64,000 nucleotides of DNA from the NCBI GenBank assembly GCA_900078405.1, contig FLTS01000001.1, positions 1,014,625-1,078,624 on the forward strand, in the 5' to 3' direction. Each line of letters opens with the position of its first letter. The first letter of the stretch is position 1. The DNA is from an uncultured Stenotrophomonas sp. (GTDB lineage Bacteria > Pseudomonadota > Gammaproteobacteria > Xanthomonadales > Xanthomonadaceae). Below the pieces are notes generated by a model. That model searched no databases. It saw only the letters and a program-made list of their open reading frames with translations, and was not told the DNA's origin. Of this stretch, positions 1 through 7,578 are shown one piece after another. The position numbers and the translations under genes were made by a program.

Positions 1-2
1 TC

Positions 3-386
3 GTCGACATGAAGGCGCTGGGCCTGGCCATCGGCACCGATGGCACGTTGACGCTGAGCAGCAGCACTTTCGACAAGGCGATGGCCGACAACCCCGCCGC
101 CGCATCCGCGCTGCTCGGCAAGGACGGCAAACTGTCCACCTCGCTGTCCTCCATGCTCAAGAGCAACCTGGACAGCACCGGCACCCTGACCCTGCGCACC
201 GACTCCCTCAACAAGCAGATCAAGAAGCTGGAAAAGGATCTGGACGACCTGGATGCGCGCATGGAGAAGGTCTCGGCGCGCTACACCGCGCAGTTCACCG
301 CGATGGATACGCTGGTGGCGCAGATGCAGAGCACCAGCAACTACCTGACCCAGCAATTGAGCGCCTTGCAGCAGACGAAGAGCTGA
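3..386 (+). CDS. fliD: FliD, flagellar filament cap (C-terminal part only)
   Basis: The reading frame is open from the first bases of the window, so this is the 3' end of a longer gene; the ATG at 9 is internal. The 127 or so visible residues match the FliD C-terminus: a helical stretch, roughly visible residues 65-95, rich in Lys, Glu and Asp (KQIKKLEKDLDDLDARMEK), followed by RYTAQFTAMDTLVAQMQSTS and a final LTQQLSAL helix. FliD caps the growing filament and promotes flagellin insertion; its C-terminal coiled coil contributes to the cap oligomer. The assignment is also supported by fliS and a FliT-like chaperone gene directly downstream, the usual fliDST order. Confidence 0.9.
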   Translation, partial: VDMKALGLAIGTDGTLTLSSSTFDKAMADNPAAASALLGKDGKLSTSLSSMLKSNLDSTGTLTLRTDSLNKQIKKLEKDLDDLDARMEKVSARYTAQFTAMDTLVAQMQSTSNYLTQQLSALQQTKS

Positions 387-394
387 CCGGCAGC

Positions 395-422
395 TCAAGT
401 AGGTGGTCCCCGCGGCCGATAT
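395..422 (+). promoter_or_regulatory. Candidate sigma-28 (FliA) promoter for fliS
   Basis: TCAAG at 395-399 and a perfect GCCGATAT -10 element at 415-422 lie in the fliD-fliS gap. The spacer is 15 nt, one longer than the 14 nt seen at the other sigma-28 sites in this window. Predicted transcription start is near 430, giving a leader of about 65 nt before fliS. Late expression of a flagellin chaperone by FliA fits the known class hierarchy. Confidence 0.6.
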
Positions 423-494
423 ACGTAACAGCCCCCCATCATCCCGGCCGCCCATGCCACGCGGCGCCGGACAGGTTCCAGGAGACCTCCCCCA

Positions 495-914
495 ATGTAC
501 GGTTCCAGCCGCAACCACGCAGAGCAGTATCGCAAGGTCGGGGTCTCGACCCGGGTTGTGGATGCCGACCCGCACAAGCTGGTGGCCATGCTGTTCGAAG
601 GCGCCAACGAGCGCATGCGCCGCGCCGAGGCCTTCCTCGCCCAGGGCAACCAGGCCATGAAAGGCAAGGTGATCGGCGAGGCATGCGCCATCATCGGCCA
701 TCTCAACGGTTCGCTCGATCATGAAGCCGGCGGCGAGATCGCCAGCAATCTGTCGGCGCTGTACGACTTCGTCATCCAGCGCCTGACCGAGGCCAACCTG
801 AACAACGATGCCGAGGCGCTGCGGGAATCGCTCACGGTAATGAGCGAAATCGAATCGGCCTGGAACGCCATCCCCGGCGAACAGCGCCACATGCCGATGG
901 CGGCCGGCGCCTGA
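495..914 (+). CDS. fliS: FliS, flagellin export chaperone
   Basis: 139 residues, the usual FliS size. FliS binds the disordered C-terminus of flagellin in the cytoplasm, stops premature polymerisation and delivers it to the export gate. Family features seen are the N-terminal MYGSS...AEQYRKVGVSTRV start, the DPHKLVAMLFEGANERMRRA helix, and LNGSLDHEAGGEIASNLSAL followed by YDFVIQRLTEANLNNDAEAL. An AGGAGA ribosome site is at 479-484, ten bases before the ATG. The gene lies 108 nt after fliD with a sigma-28 type promoter in the gap, and the FliT-like gene follows after 12 nt. Confidence 0.95.
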   Translation: MYGSSRNHAEQYRKVGVSTRVVDADPHKLVAMLFEGANERMRRAEAFLAQGNQAMKGKVIGEACAIIGHLNGSLDHEAGGEIASNLSALYDFVIQRLTEANLNNDAEALRESLTVMSEIESAWNAIPGEQRHMPMAAGA

Positions 915-926
915 GGAGAGACACGC

Positions 927-1232
927 ATGGATCACGACGCCACCCTGCAGGCCCTGCATGCCGACCTCGACGCCCTGCGTATTGCCGTGGAGCAGGAAGA
1001 CCACGCCGAGGCCGCGTTGATCGCGGTCAGGCACGACCGCCACCTGCGCGAGTTCATCGAAACCTGCGGCACCCAGGCTGCCGCCAACGGCCTGCGCAAG
1101 CTGCTGGAGCTGCAGCGCGAACTGACCCACGACATGCTGGCCCGCCGCGACGTCGCTGCGGCGCACCTGCGCAGCGGCCGGCAGTCGATACGCGCCGCCA
1201 ACGCCTACCTGCAGGCCGGAACGCTGGCATGA
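927..1232 (+). CDS. FliT-like flagellar chaperone, 101 aa
   Basis: Small all-helical acidic protein preceded by GAGGAGAG and 12 nt after fliS. Position and size match fliT, whose product chaperones FliD and in enterics inhibits FlhDC, but sequence similarity to enteric FliT is not obvious by eye. The protein is a chain of short Leu/Ala-rich helices (LQALHADLDALRIAVEQE; LRKLLELQRELTHDMLARR) ending in an exposed amphipathic tail. Its stop overlaps the start of the next gene (ATGA), implying translational coupling with the PilZ protein. Called FliT-like from synteny; the exact partner is inferred. Confidence 0.65.
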   Translation: MDHDATLQALHADLDALRIAVEQEDHAEAALIAVRHDRHLREFIETCGTQAAANGLRKLLELQRELTHDMLARRDVAAAHLRSGRQSIRAANAYLQAGTLA

Positions 1233-1810
1233 ACGACCCCGGTGCCAGCGTCGTGCACCATCCGGCGGAGGCCGAACTGTTCGCCGATACGCTGACCTGC
1301 GACGTGGCGTTGCCGGCGGGTTTCGAGGCCGGCAGCACCGTGATCCACCCCGGCGCCGCCGAGATGCTGTTGCGCAGCGTCGCGCTGGTGGAGGATTCTC
1401 GCACCACCGAAGACAACGACGAGCGCGGCGAAAGCAGCCAGCAAGCACAGCGGCTGGAAGCGCGCATGGACCTGGTGCTGGTGTTGCTTGGCCGGCTGTT
1501 GCGCCAGTCCGACACCACCACCCTGCCCCTGCGTCCACTGCGCTGGTCGCGCCGCGGCCTGCGCATGGAGCTGGGCCAACGCACCGGCAGCGCTCCCGGT
1601 ACGCAGGGCATCGTGCGCCTGCAACCGGCGGACTGGCTGCCAGACCACATCGAACTGCCCGTGCAGGTGCTGGCCGAAGCCGCCTCCGGCAACGGCGGCC
1701 AGTACCTGTGGCTGCGCCTGAACGACCCCGGCAACGCACTCGAGATGGCACTGGAACGGCATCTGTTCCGCCTGCATCGCCGGCAGATCGCCAACAGCAG
1801 GCGTGCGTGA
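1229..1810 (+). CDS. PilZ-domain-like protein with central helical segment, 193 aa
   Basis: Overlaps the FliT-like gene by 4 nt. The N-terminal third is beta-like. Residues about 60-95 form a long charged helix with heptad spacing (SSQQAQRLEARMDLVLVLLG). The C-terminal part has the PilZ-like segment LRPLRWSRRGLRMEL followed by beta strands. PilZ domains sense cyclic di-GMP; this one lacks a clean RxxxR plus D/NxSxxG pair, so nucleotide binding is doubtful. The architecture resembles the tetrameric, helix-extended PilZ protein described in Xanthomonas campestris (XCC6012 type), from memory. Likely role: a motility or surface-attachment modulator co-made with the filament chaperones. Confidence 0.6.
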   Translation: MNDPGASVVHHPAEAELFADTLTCDVALPAGFEAGSTVIHPGAAEMLLRSVALVEDSRTTEDNDERGESSQQAQRLEARMDLVLVLLGRLLRQSDTTTLPLRPLRWSRRGLRMELGQRTGSAPGTQGIVRLQPADWLPDHIELPVQVLAEAASGNGGQYLWLRLNDPGNALEMALERHLFRLHRRQIANSRRA

Positions 1811-1828
1811 AAGCAGCCGTCGTTGTAG

Positions 1829-1870
1829 GTGTGGGGCTTGCCCCACACGTGGCTTCACCGGGAAAGCCAC
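1829..1870. repeat. REP-like palindromic repeat, copy 1 (double hairpin)
   Basis: First hairpin: stem GTGTGGGGC / GCCCCACAC with a TT loop at 1829-1848. Second hairpin: GTGGCTT (1849-1855) pairing with AAGCCAC (1864-1870). The core GGGGCTTGCCCC recurs near 18954, 25940 and 45910, always between genes. It may also act as a 3' hairpin for the fliST-PilZ transcript. Confidence 0.75.
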
Positions 1871-1963
1871 GCGAAGGCCATCCCTCCATGACCATTGCCG
1901 GTTGGCTCGCCGCCAGCGCTCGGCTATGGTGCGACCACTTCCAGCCGTGACCCTCCTGTTGCC

Positions 1964-2599
1964 GTGCGTGTCCTGATCGTCGATGACCACACCCTGGTGC
2001 GTGCGGGCCTGTGCCGGTTGCTGCAGGGCTTTGCCGGGGTGGAGGTGGCCGCCGAAGCGAGCAATGCCGAGCAGGCGCTGGAACTGGCCTTGCAGCATCG
2101 TCCCGACGTGGTCCTGCTCGACCTTTCCCTGCCCGGTGGTCGCAGCGGCCTGGAAGCGCTTTCCGACATCCGCGTCCGGCTGCCGCAGGCGCGCGTGGTG
2201 ATCATGTCCATGCACGACGACACCCAGCACGTGCGCGACGCGCTGGACCGGGGAGCGGTGGGCTTCGTCGTCAAGGACGCGGCGCCGCAGGAACTGGAAC
2301 TGGCCTTGCATGCAGCTTGCTCGGGGCAGGTTTTCCTGAGCCCGCAGATCTCGGCAAGGATGCTGGCACCGCTGCAGGGCCGCGAACGCCCCACCGGCAT
2401 TGCTGCACTCTCACCGCGACAGCGGCAGATCCTGCGCCAGCTCGGCAACGGCCAGAGCACCAAGGAGATCGCCGCCGACCTCGGCATCAGCGCCAAGACC
2501 GTGGAAACCCACCGGGCACGGATGATGGAAGCACTGGGATGCCGCCGCGCCAACGACCTGCTGCTGCTGGCCGCCCGCCACCAGCACGAGTTGATGTGA
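1964..2599 (+). CDS. NarL/FixJ (LuxR)-family response regulator
   Basis: About 211 residues from the GTG at 1964 (MRVLIVDDHTLVRAGL). A longer TTG frame from 1895 is open but adds 23 residues no receiver domain has. The receiver domain covers residues 1-120, with acidic pair D7/D8, phospho-acceptor Asp near 53 in LLDLSLPGG, and the conserved Lys in VVKDAAP. A LuxR helix-turn-helix spans about residues 147-205 (LSPRQRQILRQLGNGQSTKE then IAADLGISAKTVETHRARMM). No histidine kinase gene is near. It stands between fliST and rpoN2, so a role in adjusting flagellar gene expression is likely but inferred; the TGTAGG dyads upstream of rpoN2 are a candidate target. Confidence 0.85.
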   Translation: MRVLIVDDHTLVRAGLCRLLQGFAGVEVAAEASNAEQALELALQHRPDVVLLDLSLPGGRSGLEALSDIRVRLPQARVVIMSMHDDTQHVRDALDRGAVGFVVKDAAPQELELALHAACSGQVFLSPQISARMLAPLQGRERPTGIAALSPRQRQILRQLGNGQSTKEIAADLGISAKTVETHRARMMEALGCRRANDLLLLAARHQHELM

Positions 2600-2625
2600 C
2601 GCGCGATTGCGGCCGCCAGCTGCCT

Positions 2626-2642
2626 TTGGCAGCGTGGTAGCA
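2626..2642 (+). promoter_or_regulatory. Weak sigma-54-like promoter upstream of rpoN2
   Basis: TTGGCAGCGTGGTAGCA has the invariant GG (2628-2629) and GC (2640-2641) exactly ten bases apart. It deviates from the consensus at two positions (TGGCAG for TGGCAC, TAGC for TTGC). It lies about 250 nt before the rpoN start, so it would imply a long leader. If real, it would give positive autoregulation of rpoN2. Confidence 0.3.
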
Positions 2643-2779
2643 ACTCAAAAACGTGACTTGAATCACGAAATCGAAAACCCGTCGCTTGCAGCGTCAAATT
2701 TCCCGCGCACGCCTGTCCACCGGGGAAGCCGCAGGTCCAGCGTCAATTGCATGGCGCAATCGAGGAAAACACTGCCGCA

Positions 2780-2808
2780 GTGTAGGTAATTTCCCTACAC
2801 ATGTAGGG
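2780..2808. promoter_or_regulatory. TGTAGG dyad array (candidate operator) upstream of rpoN2
   Basis: Three TGTAGG half-sites in alternating orientation: GTGTAGG (2780-2786), its complement CCTACAC (2794-2800) after a 7-nt AT-rich spacer, and TGTAGGG (2802-2808). The second and third make a perfect CCCTACA-CA-TGTAGGG dyad at 2793-2808. The array ends about 80 nt before the rpoN ATG. Symmetry and spacing suit a dimeric helix-turn-helix regulator such as the NarL-type protein encoded just upstream. An mRNA hairpin is the alternative reading. Confidence 0.45.
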
Positions 2809-2890
2809 GTTTGACCGATTCAGTCCCCGGCACGGCAAAAGCAAGATGCGTTCCATACCGACGCCAGCCATGCGTCATCGGGGAAATCGC

Positions 2891-4297
2891 ATGAAAGCCA
2901 CGCTCGCCACCCAACTCGGCCAACAGCTCCATCTCACGCCCTCGCTGCTGCAGTCCATCCGCCTGCTGCAACTGAACGGCCTGCAGCTGGAGCAGGAAAT
3001 CCGCCAGGCGCTGGAGAACAACCCGCTGCTGGAGCTGGAAGAGCATGCGACCGAGGCCGAGGCCATTCCCGGCAGCGATGCGCAGCTGGAAACGGCCGCG
3101 TTCGACGAGCTGCCGGAGAGCTCGATGTGGGACGTGCCCGGCGGCAGCTGGAACGACGCCGACGAGGACCGCACCGCGCGCCTGCCGGCCGGCGAATCCA
3201 GTGATCCACACCTGCGCATCCTGCAGGCCCTGGCGCTGGATCTGGACGAAGCCGACCTGGGCATCGCCGCATTCTGGCTGGAACATTGCGACGACGCCGG
3301 CTACCTCGCCGCACCACTGGCGCAGCTGACCCTGCTGGCCAGCGCCCGCTTCGACCGCAACGCCGCGCACGTGGAGGGCATCCGCCAGCACCTGCTGCAG
3401 GGTGACCCCATCGGCATGGCCGCGCGCGACCTGCGCGAATGCCTGCAGGTACAACTGGCCGCGCTGCCCGGCACGGTGCCCGCCCGACACCTGGCCAAGC
3501 GCCTGCTCGGCGGCGACCTGAACCTGCTGGCCGACCACGACTACGCCGTCATTGCCCGCGAATACGGCGTGGAGCAGGCCGACGTGCACGAGGCGTTCCG
3601 CCTGATCCTGTCGCTGCAGCCGCGCCCCGGCGACACCCTGCAGCCGCAGGAAGACGCCGCGGTGATCCCCGACGTGGTCGCCTGGCATGCCGATGGCCAG
3701 TGGCGCGTGGCGCTGAACCCCGGCACCACCCCGCGCCTGGGCATCAACCCGGCCTACGAGAAGGCGCTGGGCGAAAGCGACGCCGGTGCCAACCAGCCGT
3801 TGCGCGAAATGCTGCAGGAAGCGCGCTGGTTCACCCGCGGCCTGTCGATGCGCTACGACACCCTGTTGCGCACCGCGCGGGTGATCGTCGAGCGCCAGGC
3901 CGCGTTCCTGGTCGAAGGCGAGGAAGCGATGGCCCCGCTGACCCTGAAGGAAGTGGCCGACGCCATCGGCATGCACGAGTCGACCGTTTCGCGCATCACC
4001 TCCGGCAAGTACCTGCAGACCCCGCGCGGCACCTTCGAGCTGAAGCACTTCTTCGCGGTACGGCTGGAGGGCGCCAGCATCTCCGGGCTGGCGGTCAAGG
4101 CGATGGTGCGCCGGCTGATCGAATCCGAGCCGCCGGCACGGCCGCTGGCGGACGACGCCATCGCCCTGCTGCTGTCGCGGCAGGGGGTCAACATCGCCCG
4201 CCGCACCGTTGCCAAGTATCGTGAACAACTGGACATCGCCCCGGCGCGTGCGCGGAAGCGGCAAAATGCACGTCCCCAGTTGGCCCGCGCGGGCTGA
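2891..4297 (+). CDS. rpoN: RNA polymerase sigma-54 factor (flagellar RpoN2)
   Basis: 468 residues from the ATG at 2891, which gives the family start MKATLATQLGQQLHLTP; the upstream ATG at 2846 adds 15 residues with no family match. Domains in order: Gln/Leu-rich activator region I (residues 1-50), acidic region II, core-binding domain about 100-300, helix-turn-helix about 340-365 (LKEVADAIGMHESTVSRITS), and the RpoN box ARRTVAKYRE near the C-terminus that reads the -24 element. Sigma-54 directs polymerase to GG/GC promoters and needs an AAA+ activator. Placement next to fleQ and apart from ptsN-type genes marks it as the motility-dedicated RpoN2 of xanthomonads. Confidence 0.96.
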   Translation: MKATLATQLGQQLHLTPSLLQSIRLLQLNGLQLEQEIRQALENNPLLELEEHATEAEAIPGSDAQLETAAFDELPESSMWDVPGGSWNDADEDRTARLPAGESSDPHLRILQALALDLDEADLGIAAFWLEHCDDAGYLAAPLAQLTLLASARFDRNAAHVEGIRQHLLQGDPIGMAARDLRECLQVQLAALPGTVPARHLAKRLLGGDLNLLADHDYAVIAREYGVEQADVHEAFRLILSLQPRPGDTLQPQEDAAVIPDVVAWHADGQWRVALNPGTTPRLGINPAYEKALGESDAGANQPLREMLQEARWFTRGLSMRYDTLLRTARVIVERQAAFLVEGEEAMAPLTLKEVADAIGMHESTVSRITSGKYLQTPRGTFELKHFFAVRLEGASISGLAVKAMVRRLIESEPPARPLADDAIALLLSRQGVNIARRTVAKYREQLDIAPARARKRQNARPQLARAG

Positions 4298-4311
4298 ACC
4301 CGAGAGACCCC

Positions 4312-4687
4312 ATGAGCAAGCTGACCGTTCTGCTGGTCGACGACCACGAAGGCTTCATCAATGCGGCCATGCGCCATTTCCGCAAGCTCGACTGGCTGGA
4401 AATCGTCGGCAGCGCCGCCAACGGGCTGGAGGCCATCGAGCGCTCCGAGGCCCTGCGCCCGCGCGTGGTGCTGATGGACCTGGCAATGCCGGAAATGGGC
4501 GGGCTGCAGGCCACGCGCCTGATCAAGACCCAGGACGGGCCGCCCTACATCGTCATTGCCAGCCATTTCGACGATGCCGAGCACCGCGATCACGCCCAGC
4601 GTGCCGGTGCCGACAACTTCGTCAGCAAGCTGTCCTACATCCAGGAAGTGATGCCGATCCTGGAGGGCATCCGCAAGGCGGACGGCC

Positions 4688-4695
<8 letters not shown>
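4312..4695 (+). CDS. Single-domain response regulator between rpoN2 and fleQ
   Basis: 127 residues, a lone CheY-like receiver domain with no output domain. Acidic pair D10/D11, phospho-acceptor Asp56 in [13 protein letters not shown] and Lys in NFVSKLS are in place; the Thr/Ser switch residue is SHFDDAEH. It starts 14 nt after rpoN2 and overlaps fleQ by 8 nt, so the three are surely one operon. Function is unknown. It could be a phosphorelay intermediate or bind FleQ, whose own receiver-like domain is degenerate. The conserved synteny is known in xanthomonads, but I recall no defined role. Confidence 0.8.
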
Positions 4696-6145
<1,450 letters not shown>

Positions 6146-6176
6146 GTGCGTCCTGGTATCTGGCACGGGGGCAGGC

Positions 6177-7100
6177 GTGACCCCGGATTTCATCTTCATC
6201 GTGGGCGTGGCCAAGGCCGGCACCACGGCGCTGGCCGGATGGCTGGTCCGCAGTGGGCTGGCAACCTATGCCGTGCCCGGGGTCAAGGAACCGGGCAGCT
6301 ACCTGAAGACCGCCTCCAGCTTCTTCCCGCCCTACCCACCCGCACCGGGCGGGCTGCCCCTGCTGGACGCCACGCCTGCCTACTTCGGCAACGCCCGGGT
6401 CGCGGCCCGGTTGCCCGAGCATGGGGCCCGCATCGCGGTCTGCCTGCGCAACCCGCTCGAGCGTGCATGGAGTGATTACCGGATGAAGAAGCTGCTGGCG
6501 CTGCAGGGTGCTGGCGCCGACCGCTTCATCGAGCGCCTGCATGAGGCGGCCGGCGGTGCATGCCCCACGTCGGAAGCCTGGCACCAACAACGCCTGGACG
6601 CAGTCCTGCACACACTGCCACGGACCGCATCGCGCCAGCTCGAGCAGCACTTCGATGCCGAGAGCCGCAGGCTGGTCGAGGACAGGTTCGGCGAGCGCCT
6701 GGACTACGAGCTGGCCTTCTTCGCCTCCAGGCACGTGTTCCCGCACCAGCCGGTGCTGCGCTTCAGCTTCTATTACCAGGGACTGAGGCTGCTGCTGGAC
6801 CGGTACCAACCCGAAGACATCGTGGTCCTGACCCGGCAGGGCCTGGCCGACACCGGACGCCGCACGGAGATCGCGCTGCGGCTTGCCGGGCGTGGGCTCG
6901 CGGGCGAGGCGCCGGGCCGTTCCTTCACCCTCAGCGACATCGCACTGGACGAACCCGAGCCGGATTTCGCCGGGGCGGAGTTCGATGGACTGCGCCGGAT
7001 GTTCGCCTTCGACCTCGACCACTCCCTCGAACTGCTGGAAAGCCGGGGCGTGGCCACCAACCTGCTGGACCGGGACGAGCTGTACCGCCACATCCGCTGA
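6177..7100 (+). CDS. Sulfotransferase-family protein
   Basis: 307 residues from a GTG at 6177, 31 nt after fleQ. The N-terminal FIFIVGVAKAGTTALAGWL is the 5'-phosphosulfate-binding loop of PAPS-dependent sulfotransferases, and CLRNPLERAWSDYRMKK (about residues 87-103) is the 3'-phosphate motif. It resembles bacterial homologues of heparan-type sulfotransferases, cytoplasmic enzymes that move sulfate from PAPS to a sugar or other acceptor. With no convincing promoter in the gap it is probably read through from rpoN2-fleQ. As the first gene of the island it may decorate the glycan made by the genes downstream; the substrate is unknown. Confidence 0.75.
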   Translation: MTPDFIFIVGVAKAGTTALAGWLVRSGLATYAVPGVKEPGSYLKTASSFFPPYPPAPGGLPLLDATPAYFGNARVAARLPEHGARIAVCLRNPLERAWSDYRMKKLLALQGAGADRFIERLHEAAGGACPTSEAWHQQRLDAVLHTLPRTASRQLEQHFDAESRRLVEDRFGERLDYELAFFASRHVFPHQPVLRFSFYYQGLRLLLDRYQPEDIVVLTRQGLADTGRRTEIALRLAGRGLAGEAPGRSFTLSDIALDEPEPDFAGAEFDGLRRMFAFDLDHSLELLESRGVATNLLDRDELYRHIR

Positions 7101-7116
7101 CGGTACGACTCTTGCT
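7101..7116 (+). promoter_or_regulatory. Sigma-54 promoter for tagD-like operon
   Basis: CGGTACGACTCTTGCT: GG at 7102-7103, GC at 7114-7115, ten bases between, full TTGCT at the -12 side, two -24 mismatches. It begins one base after the sulfotransferase stop. Predicted start is about 7127, some 23 nt before the cytidylyltransferase ATG at 7150. Confidence 0.75.
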
Positions 7117-7149
7117 TGGTCGACGGGGCCACGACCACCTGCCACACCC

Positions 7150-7578
7150 ATGACCGTCATCCTGACCTACGGCACCTTCGATCTCCTCCATGTCGGCCAC
7201 GTCAACCTGCTGAGGCGGGCACGCGCCTTGGGCGACCGGCTGGTGGTCGGCCTGTCCACCGACGCGTTCAACGCCCTCAAGCAGAAGCACGCGACCCAGT
7301 GCTACCGCGACCGCGAAGTCGTGCTCCGTGCGATCCGCTACGTGGACGAGGTATTCCCCGAGGAGAACTGGGAGCAGAAGGCCCAGGACATCCAACGCAT
7401 GGGTGCCGGTTTGCTGGTCATGGGCTCGGACTGGAACGGCCACTTCGACCACCTGTCGCGGCATTGCAGGGTGCATTACCTGCCGCGGACCGAGCATGTG
7501 TCGACGACCTCCCTGAAGGAGGAGATTCGCCGTACCGCACCTGCACCCATAGCTTTGCCGGGAGGGCGGCGCCGATGA
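7150..7578 (+). CDS. tagD: Glycerol-3-phosphate cytidylyltransferase (TagD/TarD type)
   Basis: 142 residues, close to TagD (about 130). It makes CDP-glycerol from CTP and sn-glycerol-3-phosphate, the donor for glycerol-phosphate polymers. Seen: the nucleotidyltransferase signature YGTFDLLHVGHVNLL with catalytic H14 and H17, a WNGHFD region where TagD has its WGD-type loop, and RTEHVSTTSLKEEI in place of RTEGISTT. The start at 7150 gives the family N-terminus MTVILTYGTFD. Its stop overlaps the ATG of the next gene (ATGA), so it is coupled to a TagF-like enzyme that would use CDP-glycerol. Closely related cytidylyltransferases act on other polyol phosphates, so the precise substrate is inferred. 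Confidence 0.85.
   Translation: MTVILTYGTFDLLHVGHVNLLRRARALGDRLVVGLSTDAFNALKQKHATQCYRDREVVLRAIRYVDEVFPEENWEQKAQDIQRMGAGLLVMGSDWNGHFDHLSRHCRVHYLPRTEHVSTTSLKEEIRRTAPAPIALPGGRRR

Noticed and set aside
6160..6180. Sigma-54-like TGGCACG before the sulfotransferase
   Set aside because: The -24 side is perfect, but the position ten bases on reads GG instead of GC; GC comes one base too late.
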